This document shows, in pieces, positions 24,980 to 35,550 of a stretch of 64,000 bases of DNA (position 1 is its first letter; each line of letters opens with the position of its first letter). A program made the translations under genes and the position numbers. Source of the stretch: Heracleum sosnowskyi (Eukaryota; Streptophyta; Magnoliopsida; Apiales; Apiaceae); the NCBI GenBank assembly GCA_030848705.1, contig CM061245.1, positions 60,352,006-60,416,005 of the forward strand, read 5' to 3'. The notes under the pieces are model-generated. The model ran no database searches. It saw only the letters and a program-made list of their open reading frames with translations, and had not been told where the DNA came from.

Positions 24980-25817
24980 TAGAATTGCAGAAAAGTTCAT
25001 TTGGGGCTGTCCGTGCCTGAATCGTAGCAGATACCAGGGACGCCCGATTACGTTTACCTCTAAAGGGAGCTATCCAAGGAAAATGTGGAAAAATTGAAGC
25101 GGGCCTTTTTATGGATATTTTCTCGTAGTTTTACCTATGGGTTTATAAAATTGCAGAAAAGTTCATTTGGGGATGTCCGTGCCTGAATCGTAGCAGATAC
25201 CAGGGGACGCCCGATTACGTTTACCTCTGAAGGGAGCTATACTAGGAAAATGGGGAAAAATCGAAGTCGACCATTTTGTGGATATTTTCTCGTAGTTTCA
25301 CCCTATGGGTTTATAGAATTGCAGAAAATTTTATTTGGGGCTGTCCGTGCCTGAATCGTAGCAGATACCAGGGGACGCCCGATTACGTTTACCTCTAAAG
25401 GGAGCTATCCAAGGAAAATGGGGAAAAATCGAAGCTGACCATTTTGTGGATATTTTCTCGTAGTTTCACCCTATGGGTTTATAGAATTGCAGAAAAGTTC
25501 ATTTGGGGCTGTTAGTGCCTGAATCGTAGCAGATACCAGTGGACGCCCGATTACGTTTACCTCTAAAGGGAGCTATACTAGGAAAATGGGGAAAAATCGA
25601 AGCCGGCCATTTTGTGGATATTTTCTCGTAGTTTCACCCTATGGGTTTATAGAATTGCAGAAAAGTTTATTTGGGGCTGTCCGTGCCTGAATCTTAGCAG
25701 ATACCAGGGGACACCCGATTACGTTTATCTCTAAAGGGAGCTATCCAAGGAAAATGGGGAAAAATCGAAGCGGGCCATTTTGTGGTTATTTTCTCGTAGT
25801 TTGACCCTATGGGTTTA

Positions 25818-25984
25818 TAGAATTGCAGAAAATTTTATTTGGGGCTGTCCCTGCCTGAATCGTAGCAGATACCAGGGACGCCCAATTACGTTTACCTCTA
25901 AAGGGAGCTATCCAAGGAAAATGGGGAAAAATCGAAGCGGACCATTTTGTGGATATTTTCTCGTAGTTTCACCCTATGGGTTTA
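25818..25984 (+). repeat. Representative 167-bp variant monomer (GAAAATTTTA / TCCCTG class)
   Basis: This class differs from the basic monomer by GAAAATTTTA at 11-20, TCCCTG at 31-36 and one missing G at 58-61, which gives 167 bp. It is usually preceded by a monomer ending with GTGGTTAT (or TTGTTGTT in the right part of the window) and TTTGACCC, so the linked variant set crosses the monomer boundary used here. I first see the class near 11.25 kb; after that it recurs every few monomers and serves as the main marker of higher-order repeat phase. Confidence 0.92.
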
Positions 25985-26150
25985 TAGAATTGCAGAAAAT
26001 TTTATTTGGGGCTGTCCCTGCCTGAATCGTAGCAGATACCAGGGACGCCCGATTACGTTTACCTCTAAAGGGAGCTATCCAAGGAAAATGGGGAAAAATT
26101 GAAGCGGGCCTTTTTGTGGATATTTTCTCGTAGTTTTACCTATGGGTTTA
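25985..26150 (+). repeat. Representative 166-bp variant monomer
   Basis: This copy carries both recurrent deletions, one G at 58-61 and one C at 157-159, for a length of 166 bp. It also has GGGCCTTTTTGTGG at 123-136, where an A to T change at position 128 breaks the dyad described separately, and TTTTACC near 151-157. The same form occurs at equivalent places in each copy of the neighbouring 9-monomer repeat. Confidence 0.9.
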
Positions 26151-26275
26151 TAGAATTGCAGAAAAGTTCATTTGGGGATGTCCGTGCCTGAATCGTAGCA
26201 GATACCAGGGGACGCCCGATTACGTTTACCTCTGAAGGGAGCTATACTAGGAAAATGGGGAAAAATCGAAGTCGA

Positions 26276-27782
26276 CCATTTTGTGGATATTTTCTCATAG
26301 TTTCACCCTATGGGTTTATAGAATTGCAGAAAAGTTCATTTGGGGCTGTCCGTGCCTGAATCGTAGCAGATACCAGGGGACGCCCGATTACGTTTACCTC
26401 TAAAGGGAGCTATACTAGGAAAATGGGGAAAAATTGAAGCGTGCCATTTTGTGTATATTTTCTCGTAGTTTCACCCTATGGGTTTATAGAATTGCAGAAA
26501 AGTTCATTTGGGGCTGTCCGTGCCTGAATCGTAGCAGATACCAGGGACGCCCGATTACGTTTACCTCTAAAGGGAGCTATCCAAGGAAAATGTGGAAAAA
26601 TTGAAGCGGGCCTTTTTATGGATATTTTCTCGTAGTTTTACCTATGGGTTTATAAAATTGCAGAAAAGTTCATTTGGGGATGTCCGTGCCTGAATCGTAG
26701 CAGATACCAGGGGACGCCCGATTACGTTTACCTCTGAAGGGAGCTATACTAGGAAAATGGGGAAAAATCGAAGTCGACCATTTTGTGGATATTTTCTCGT
26801 AGTTTCACCCTATGGGTTTATAGAATTGCAGAAAATTTTATTTGGGGCTGTCCGTGCCTGAATCGTAGCAGATACCAGGGGACGCCCGATTACGTTTACC
26901 TCTAAAGGGAGCTATCCAAGGAAAATGGGGAAAAATCGAAGCTGACCATTTTGTGGATATTTTCTCGTAGTTTCACCCTATGGGTTTATAGAATTGCAGA
27001 AAAGTTCATTTGGGGCTGTTAGTGCCTGAATCGTAGCAGATACCAGTGGACGCCCGATTACGTTTACCTCTAAAGGGAGCTATACTAGGAAAATGGGGAA
27101 AAATCGAAGCTGGCCATTTTGTGGATATTTTCTCGTAGTTTCACCCTATGGGTTTATAGAATTGCAGAAAAGTTTATTTGGGGCTGTCCGTGCCTGAATC
27201 TTAGCAGATACCAGGGGACACCCGATTACGTTTATCTCTAAAGGGAGCTATCCAAGGAAAATGGGGAAAAATCGAAGCGGGCCATTTTGTGGTTATTTTC
27301 TCGTAGTTTGACCCTATGGGTTTATAGAATTGCAGAAAATTTTATTTGGGGCTGTCCCTGCCTGAATCGTAGCAGATACCAGGGACGCCCAATTACGTTT
27401 ACCTCTAAAGGGAGCTATCCAAGGAAAATGGGGAAAAATCGAAGCGGACCATTTTGTGGATATTTTCTCGTAGTTTCACCCTATGGGTTTATAGAATTGC
27501 AGAAAATTTTATTTGGGGCTGTCCCTGCCTGAATCGTAGCAGATACCAGGGACGCCCGATTACGTTTACCTCTAAAGGGAGCTATCCAAGGAAAATGGGG
27601 AAAAATTGAAGCGGGCCTTTTTGTGGATATTTTCTCGTAGTTTTACCTATGGGTTTATAGAATTGCAGAAAAGTTCATTTGGGGATGTCCGTGCCTGAAT
27701 CGTAGCAGATACCAGGGGACGCCCGATTACGTTTACCTCTGAAGGGAGCTATACTAGGAAAATGGGGAAAAATCGAAGTCGA
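26276..27782 (+). repeat. 9-monomer higher-order repeat, copy 2 (1507 bp)
   Basis: This is the middle copy. By eye the only difference from copy 1 is T at 27111 (GCTGGCC). No length change was seen, including in the 166- and 167-bp monomers, so the three copies are exactly in register. Confidence 0.95.
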
Positions 27783-29289
27783 CCATTTTGTGGATATTTT
27801 CTCATAGTTTCACCCTATGGGTTTATAGAATTGCAGAAAAGTTCATTTGGGGCTGTCCGTGCCTGAATCGTAGCAGATACCAGGGGACGCCCGATTACGT
27901 TTACCTCTAAAGGGAGCTATACTAGGAAAATGGGGAAAAATTGAAGCGTGCCATTTTGTGTATATTTTCTCGTAGTTTCACCCTATGGGTTTATAGAATT
28001 GCAGAAAAGTTCATTTGGGGCTGTCCGTGCCTGAATCGTAGCAGATACCAGGGACGCCCGATTACGTTTACCTCTAAAGGGAGCTATCCAAGGAAAATGT
28101 GGAAAAATTGAAGCGGGCCTTTTTATGGATATTTTCTCGTAGTTTTACCTATGGGTTTATAAAATTGCAGAAAAGTTCATTTGGGGATGTCCGTGCCTGA
28201 ATCGTAGCAGATACCAGGGGACGCCCGATTACGTTTACCTCTGAAGGGAGCTATACTAGGAAAATGGGGAAAAATCGAAGTCGACCATTTTGTGGATATT
28301 TTCTCGTAGTTTCACCCTATGGGTTTATAGAATTGCAGAAAATTTTATTTGGGGCTGTCCGTGCCTGAATCGTAGCAGATACCAGGGGACGCCCGATTAC
28401 GTTTACCTCTAAAGGGAGCTATCCAAGGAAAATGGGGAAAAATCGAAGCTGACCATTTTGTGGATATTTTCTCGTAGTTTCACCCTATGGGTTTATAGAA
28501 TTGCAGAAAAGTTCATTTGGGGCTGTTAGTGCCTGAATCGTAGCAGATACCAGTGGACGCCCGATTACGTTTACCTCTAAAGGGAGCTATACTAGGAAAA
28601 TGGGGAAAAATCGAAGCTGGCCATTTTGTGGATATTTTCTCGTAGTATCACCCTATGGGTTTATAGAATTGCAGAAAAGTTTATTTGGGGCTGTCCGTGC
28701 CTGAATCTTAGCAGATACCAGGGGACACCCGATTACGTTTATCTCTAAAGGGAGCTATCCAAGGAAAATGGGGAAAAATCGAAGCGGGCCATTTTGTGGT
28801 TATTTTCTCGTAGTTTGACCCTATGGGTTTATAGAATTGCAGAAAATTTTATTTGGGGCTGTCCCTGCCTGAATCGTAGCAGATACCAGGGACGCCCAAT
28901 TACGTTTACCTCTAAAGGGAGCTATCCAAGGAAAATGGGGAAAAATCGAAGCGGACCATTTTGTGGATATTTTCTCGTAGTTTCACCCTATGGGTTTATA
29001 GAATTGCAAAAAATTTTATTTGGGGCTGTCCCTGCCTGAATCGTAGCAGATACCAGGGACGCCCGATTACGTTTACCTCTAAAGGGAGCTATCCAAGGAA
29101 AATGGGGAAAAATTGAAGCGGGCCTTTTTGTGGATATTTTCTCGTAGTTTTACCTATGGGTTTATAGAATTGCAGAAAAGTTCATTTGGGGATGTCCGTG
29201 CCTGAATCGTAGCAGATACCAGGGGACGCCCGATTACGTTTACCTCTGAAGGGAGCTATACTAGGAAAATGGGGAAAAATCGAAGTCGA
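27783..29289 (+). repeat. 9-monomer higher-order repeat, copy 3 (1507 bp)
   Basis: This is the third copy. Two private changes were seen, GTAGTATCACC at 28647 and GCAAAAAATT at 29009. It shares T at 28618 with copy 2, so copies 2 and 3 are closer to each other than to copy 1. Confidence 0.95.
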
Positions 29290-29426
29290 CCATTTTGTGG
29301 ATATTTTCTCATAGTTTCACCCTATGGGTTTATAGAATTGCAGAAAAGTTCATTTGGGGCTGTCCGTGCCTGAATCGTAGCAGATACCAGGGGACGCCCG
29401 ATTACGTTTACCTCTAAAGGGAGCTA
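29290..29426 (+). repeat. 9-monomer higher-order repeat, partial fourth copy
   Basis: About 137 bp continue the repeat in register. At 29427 the sequence has GCTATCC, where the three full copies have GCTATAC, and the register is lost. Confidence 0.8.
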
Positions 29427-29959
29427 TCCAAGGAAAATGGGGAAAAATCGAAGCGGGCCATTTTGTGGATATTTTCTCATAGTTTCACCCTATGGGTTTA
29501 TAGAATTACATAAAAGTTCATTTGGGGCTGTCCGTGCCTGAATCGTAGCAGATACCAGGGGACGCCCGATTACGTTTACCTCTAAAGGGAGCTATCCAAG
29601 GAAAATGGGGAAAAATCGAAGCGGGCCATTTTGTGGATATTTTCTCGTAGTTTCACCCTATGGGTTTATAGAATTGCAGAAAATTTTATTTGGGGATGTC
29701 CCTGCCTGAATCGTAGCAGATACCAGGGACGCCCGATTACGTTTACCTCTAAAGGGAGCTATCCAAGGAAAATGGGGAAAAATTGAAGCGGGCCTTTTTG
29801 TGGATATTTTCTCGTAGTTTTACCTATGGGTTTATAGAATTGCAGAAAAGTTCATTTGGGGATGTCCGTGCCTGAATCGTAGCAGATACCAGGGGACGCC
29901 CGATTACGTTTACCTCTGAAGGGAGCTATACTAGGAAAATGGGGAAAAATCGAAGTCGA
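29427..29959 (+). repeat. Satellite segment resembling the 22.8-23.6 kb monomers
   Basis: About three monomers follow the end of the 9-monomer array. Their order (CTCATAG, then GCGGGCC, a TTTT-class monomer, a 166-bp form, CTCTGAAGG, GTCGACC) is like that near 22.9-23.6 kb. One copy has GAATTACATAAAAG near 29504, a rare pair of changes. Confidence 0.7.
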
Positions 29960-30630
29960 CCATTTTGTGGATATTTTCTCGTAGTTTCACCCTATGGGTT
30001 TATAGAATTGCAGAAAATTTTATTTGGGGCTGTCCGTGCCTGAATCGTAGCAGATACCAGGGGACGCCCGATTACGTTTACCTCTAAAGGGAGCTATCCA
30101 AGGAAAATGGGGAAAAATCGAAGCTGACCATTTTGTGGATATTTTCTCGTAGTTTCACCCTATGGGTTTATAGAATTGCAGAAAAGTTCATTTGGGGCTG
30201 TCAGTGCCTGAATCGTAGCAGATACCAGTGGACGCCCGATTACGTTTACCTCTAAAGGGAGCTATACTAGGAAAATGGGGAAAAATCGAAGCCGACCATT
30301 TTGTGGATATTTTCTCGTAGTTTCACCCTATGGGTTTATAGAATTGCAGAAAAGTTTATTTGGGGCTGTCCGTGCCTGAATCTTAGCAGATACCAGGGGA
30401 CACCCGATTACGTTTATCTCTAAAGGGAGCTATCCAAGGAAAATGGGGAAAAATCGAAGCGGGCCATTTTGTGGTTATTTTCTCGTAGTTTGACCCTATA
30501 GGTTTATAGAATTGCAGAAAATTTTATTTGGGGCTGTCCCTACCTGAATCGTAGCAGATACCAGGGACGCCCAATTACGTTTACCTCTAAAGGGAGCTAT
30601 CCAAGGAAAATGGGGAAAAATCGAAGCGGG
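29960..30630 (+). repeat. 4-monomer tandem duplication, copy 1 (671 bp)
   Basis: The block recurs at a shift of 671 bp. It contains a TTTT-class monomer with TCCGTG, TCAGTGCC with CCAGTGG, AATCTTAGCAG with TTTATCTC, and the CTATAGGTTT marker near 30498. A private change is CCTACCTG near 30542. Confidence 0.88.
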
Positions 30631-31377
30631 CCATTTTGTGGATATTTTCTCGTAGTTTCACCCTATGGGTTTATAGAATTGCAGAAAATTTTATTTGGGG
30701 CTGTCCGTGCCTGAATCGTAGCAGATACCAGGGGACGCCCGATTACGTTTACCTCTAAAGGGAGCTATCCAAGGAAAATGGGGAAAAATCGAAGCTGACC
30801 ATTTTGTGGATATTTTCTCGTAGTTTCACCCTATGGGTTTATAGAATTGCAGAAAAGTTCATTTGGGGCTGTCAGTGCCTGAATCGTAGCAGATACCAGT
30901 GGACGCCCGATTACGTTTACCTGTAAAGGGAGCTATACTAGGAAAATGGGGAAAAATCGAAGCCGACCATTTTGTGGATATTTTCTCGTAGTTTCACCCT
31001 ATGGGTTTATAGAATTGCAGAAAAGTTTATTTGGGGCTGTCCGTGCCTGAATCTTAGCAGATACCAGGGGACACCCGATTACGTTTATCTCTAAAGGGAG
31101 CTATCCAAGGAAAATGGGGAAAAATCGAAGCGGGCCATTTTGTGGTTATTTTCTCGTAGTTTGACCCTATAGGTTTATAGAATTGCAGAAAATTTTATTT
31201 GGGGCTGTCCCTGCCTGAATCGTAGCAGATACCAGGGACGCCCAATTACGTTTACCTCTAAAGGGAGCTATCCAAGGAAAATGGGGAAAAATCGAAGCGG
31301 GCCATTTTGTGGATATTTTCTCGTAGTTTCACCCTATGGGTTTATAGAATTGCAGAAAATTTTATTTGGGGCTGTCC
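30631..31377 (+). repeat. 4-monomer tandem duplication, copy 2 and extension
   Basis: This copy matches the preceding 671 bp and runs about 76 bp further before TCCCTG replaces TCCGTG at 31378. A private change is CCTGTAAAGG near 30922. Confidence 0.86.
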
Positions 31378-34009
31378 CTGCCTGAATCGTAGCAGATACC
31401 AGGGACGCCCGATTACGTTTACCTCTAAAGGGAGCTATCCAAGGAAAATGGGGAAAAATTGAAGCGGGCCTTTTTGTGGATATTTTCTCGTAGTTTTACC
31501 TATGGGTTTATAGAATTGCAGAAAAGTTCATTTGGGGATGTCCGTGCCTGAATCGTAGCAGATACCAGGGGACGCCCGATTACGTTTACCTCTGAAGGGA
31601 GCTATACTAGGAAAATGGGGAAAAATCGAAGCCAACCATTTTGTGGATATTTTCTCGTAGTTTCACCCTATGGGTTTATAGAATTGCAGAAAAGTTCATT
31701 TGGGGCTGTCCGTGCCTGAATCGTAGCAGATACCAGGGGACGCCCGATTACGTTTACCTCTAAAGGGAGCTATCCAAGGAAAATGGGGAAAAATCGAAGC
31801 TGACCATTTTGTGGATATTTTCTCGTAGTTTCACCCTATGGGTTTATAGAATTGCAGAAAAGTTCATTTGGGGCTGTCAGTGCCTGAATCGTAGCAGATA
31901 CCAGTGGATGCCCGATTACGTTTACCTCTAAAGGGAGCTATACTAGGAAAATGGGGAAAAATTGAAGCCGACCATTTTGTGGATATTTTCTCGTAGTTTC
32001 ACCCTATGGGTTTATAGAATTGCAGAAAAGTTCATTTGGGGCTGTCCGTGCCTGAATCGTAGCAGATACCAGTGGACCCCCGATTACGTTTACCTCTAAA
32101 GGGAGCTATACTAGGAAAATGGGGCAAAATCGAAGCCGACCATTTTGTGGATATTTTCTCATAGTTTCACCCTATGGGTTTATAGAATTGCAGAAAAGTT
32201 CATTTGGGGCTGTCCGTGCCTGAATCGTAGCAGATACCAGGGGACGCCCGATTACGTTTACCTCTAAAGGGAGCTATCCAAGGAAAATGGGGAAAAATCG
32301 AAGCGGGCCATTTTGTGGATATTTTCTCGTAGTTTCACCCTATGGGTTTATAGAATTGCAGAAAATTTTATTTGGGGCTGTCCCTGCCTGAATCGTAGCA
32401 GATACCAGGGACGCCCGATTACGTTTACCTCTCAAGGGAGCTATCCAAGGAAAATGGGGAAAAATCGAAGATGACCATTTTGTGGATATTTTCTCGTAGT
32501 TTCACCCTATGGGTTTATAGAATTGCAGAAAATTTTATTTGGGGCTGTCCCTGCCTGAATCGTAGCAGATACCAGGGACGCCCGATTACGTTTACCTCTC
32601 AAGGGAGCTATCCAAGGAAAATGGGGAAAAATCGAAGATGACCATTTTGTGGATATTTTCTCGTAGTTTCACCCTATGGGTTTATAGAATTGCAGAAAAG
32701 TTCATTTGGGGATGTCCGTGCCTGAATCGTAGCAGATACCAGGGGACGCTCGATTACGTTTACCTCTAAAGGGAGCTATACTAGGAAAATGGGGAAAAAT
32801 CGAAGCTGACCATTTTGTGGATATTTTCTCGTAGTTTCACCCTATGGGTTTATAGAATTGCAGAAAATTTTATTTGGGGCTGTCCCTGCCTGAATCGTAG
32901 CAGATACCAGGGACGCCCGATTACGTTTACCTCTCAAGGGAGCTATCCAAGGAAAATGGGGAAAAATTGAAGCGGGCCATTTTGTGGATATTTTCTCGTA
33001 GTTTTACCCTATGGGTTTATAGAACTGCAGAAAAGTTCATTTGGGGCTGTCCGTGCCTGAATCGTAGCAGATACCAGGGGACGCCCGATTACGTTTACCT
33101 CAAAAGGGAGCTATACTAGGAAAATGGGGAAAAATCGAAGCCGACCATTTTGTGGATATTTTCTCGTAGTTTCACCCTATGGGTTTATAGAATTGCAGAA
33201 AAGTTCATTTGGGGCTGTCCGTGCCTGAATCGTAGCAGATACCAGGGGACGCCCGATTACGTTTACCTCTAAAGGGAGCTATACTAGGAAAATGGGGAAA
33301 AATCGAAGCTGACCATTTTTTGGATATTTTCTCGTAGTTTCACCCTATGGGTTTATAGAATTGCAGAAAATTTTATTTGGGGCTGTCCCTGCCTGAATCG
33401 TAGCAGATACCAGGGACGCCCGATTACGTTTACCTCTCAAGGGAGCTATCCAAGGAAAATGGGGAAAAATTGATGCGGGCCATTTTGTGGATATTTTCTC
33501 GTAGTTTTACCTATGGGTTTATAGAATTGCAGAAAAGTTCATTTGGGGATGTCCGTGCCTGAATCGTAGCAGATACCAGGGGACGCCCGATTACGTTTAC
33601 CTCTGAAGGGAGCTATCCAAGGAAAATGGGGAAAAATTGAAGCCGACCATTTTGTGGATATTTTCTCGTAGTTTGACCCTATGGGTTTATAGAATTGCAG
33701 AAAATTTTATTTGGGGCTGTCCCTGCCTGAATCGTAGCAGATACCAGGGACGCCCGATTACGTTTACCTCTCAAGGGAGCTATCCAAGGAAAATGGGGAA
33801 AAATTGATGCGGGCCATTTTGTGGATATTTTCTCGTAGTTTTACCTATGGGTTTATAGAATTGCAGAAAAGTTCATTTGGGGATGTCCGTGCCTGAATCG
33901 TAGCAGATACCAGGGGACGCCCGATTACGTTTACCTCTGAAGGGAGCTATCCAAGGAAAATGGGGAAAAATTGAAGCCGACCATTTTGTGGATATTTTCT
34001 CGTAGTTTG
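31331..34009 (+). repeat. 16-monomer unit, copy 1 (2679 bp)
   Basis: The left part of this block recurs at a shift of 2679 bp. The clearest shared marker is GGGGCAAAAT at 32121 and 34800, a change in the A run not seen elsewhere. Also shared are GTGGATGCCC and GAAGATGACC. Inside it are a single-monomer duplication near 32.3-32.7 kb and a 2-monomer duplication starting near 33.35 kb. It contains the first GAACTGCAG (near 33023) and the first GATGCGGG (33472) in the window. Confidence 0.85.
32309..32699 (+). repeat. Single-monomer tandem duplication (167 bp)
   Basis: Two adjacent 167-bp monomers are identical by eye and share the rare GAAGATGACC, together with GAAAATTTTA, TCCCTG and CTCTCAAGG. 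In the partial 16-monomer copy near 35.1 kb the same monomer occurs only once, so the doubling followed the 16-monomer duplication or was lost there. Confidence 0.82.
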
Positions 34010-34106
34010 ACCCTATGGGTTTATAGAATTGCAGAAAATTTTATTTGGGGCGGTCCCTGCCTGAATCGTAGCAGATACCAGGGACGCCCGATTACGTTTA
34101 CCTCTA
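33345..34106 (+). repeat. 2-monomer tandem duplication (334 bp)
   Basis: A pair of monomers, a CTCTCAAGG/GATGCGGG form and a CTCTGAAGG form ending in TTTGACCC, is present twice at a shift of 334 bp (GATGCGGG at 33472 and 33806; AGCCGACC at 33641 and 33975). The register is lost near 34106, at CTCTAAAGG. Confidence 0.82.
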
Positions 34107-35211
34107 AAGGGAGCTATCCAAGAAAAATGGGGAAAAATTGAAGCGGGCCTTTTTGTGGATATTTTCTCGTAGTTTTACCTATGGGTTTATAGAATTGCAG
34201 AAAAGTTCATTTGGGGATGTCCGTGCCTGAATCGTAGCAGATACCAGGGGACGCCCGATTACGTTTACCTCTGAAGGGAGCTATACTAGGAAAATGGGGA
34301 AAAATCGAATCCGACCATTTTGTGGATATTTTCTCGTAGTTTCACCCTATGGGTTTATAGAATTGCAGAAAAGTTCATTTGGGGCTGTCCGTGCCTGAAT
34401 CGTAGCAGATACCAGGGGACGCCCGATTACGTTTACCTCTAAAGGGAGCTATCCAAGGAAAATGGGGAAAAATCGAAGCTGACCATTTTGTGGATATTTT
34501 CTCGTAGTTTCACCCTATGGGTTTATAGAATTGCAGAAAAGTTCATTTGGGGCTGTCAGTGCCTGAATCGTAGCAGATACCAGTGGATGCCCGATTACGT
34601 TTACCTCTAAAGGGAGCTATACTAGGAAAATGGGGAAAAATTGAAGCCGACCATTTTGTGGATATTTTCTCGTAGTTTCACCCTATGGGTTTATAGAATT
34701 GCAGAAAAGTTCATTTGGGGCTGTCCGTGCCTGAATCGTAGCAGATACCAGTGGACCCCCGATTACGTTTACCTCTAAAGGGAGCTATACTAGGAAAATG
34801 GGGCAAAATCGAAGCCGACCATTTTGTGGATATTTTCTCATAGTTTCACCCTATGGGTTTATAGAATTGCAGAAAAGTTCATTTGGGGCTGTCCGTGCCT
34901 GAATCGTAGCAGATACCAGGGGACGCCCGATTACGTTTACCTCTAAAGGGAGCTATCCAAGGAAAATGGGGAAAAATCGAAGCGGGCCATTTTGTGGATA
35001 TTTTCTCGTAGTTTCACCCTATGGGTTTATAGAATTGCAGAAAATTTTATTTGGGGCTGTCCCTGCCTGAATCGTAGCAGATACCAGGGACGCCCGATTA
35101 CGTTTACCTCTCAAGGGAGCTATCCAAGGAAAATGGGGAAAAATCGAAGATGACCATTTTGTGGATATTTTCTCGTAGTTTCACCCTATGGGTTTATAGA
35201 ATTGCAGAAAA
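34010..35211 (+). repeat. 16-monomer unit, copy 2 (partial)
   Basis: About 1.2 kb repeat the start of the 16-monomer block. Private changes are GGGCGGTCCC near 34052, AAGAAAAATGG near 34131 and GAATCCGACC near 34307. Identity ends at 35211/32532, where this copy has AAAAGTTC and copy 1 has AAAATTTT. Confidence 0.84.
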
Positions 35212-35550
35212 GTTCATTTGGGGCTGTCCGTGCCTGAATCGTAGCAGATACCAGGGGACACCCGATTACGTTTACCTCAAAAGGGAGCTATACTAGGAAA
35301 ATGGGGAAAAATCGAAGCCGACCATTTTGTGGATATTTTCTCGTAGTTTCACCCTATGGGTTTATAGAATTGCAGAAAAGTTCATTTGGGGCTGTCCGTG
35401 CCTGAATCGTAGCAGATACCAGGGGACACCCGATTACGTTTACCTCAAAAGGGAGCTATACTAGGAAAATGGGGAAAAATCGAAGCCGACCATTTTGTGG
35501 ATATTTTCTCGTAGTTTCACCCTATGGGTTTATAGAATTGCAGAAAAGTT
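35154..35550 (+). repeat. Single-monomer tandem duplication (168 bp)
   Basis: Two neighbouring 168-bp monomers share GACACCCG with the rare TACCTCAAAAGG, at 35273 and 35441. The pair ends where the next monomer has AAAAGTTTATTT. CCTCAAAAGG also occurs singly near 33.1 and 36.8 kb, where it follows GAACTGCAG. Confidence 0.8.

Larger units (their letters stand above)
24769..26275 (+). repeat. 9-monomer higher-order repeat, copy 1 (1507 bp)
   Basis: This is the first of three consecutive copies of a nine-monomer unit. The rare AGCGTGCC variant falls at 24931, 26438 and 27945, exactly 1507 bp apart. Other markers inside the unit are ATGTGGAAAAATTG, TTTTTATGGAT, TATAAAATTGC, CTCTGAAGG with GTCGACC, TTAGTGCC with CCAGTGG, and AATCTTAGCAG. 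In this copy base 25604 is C (GCCGGCC), where the other two have T. Confidence 0.95.

Noticed and set aside
20084..29039. A set of 81-codon open frames at 20084, 21257, 24105, 25780, 27287 and 28794 as a repeated gene family
   Set aside because: Their spacing equals the higher-order repeat lengths, they start at TTG, and they stop in the adjoining monomer. They reflect duplication of the satellite, not gene copies.
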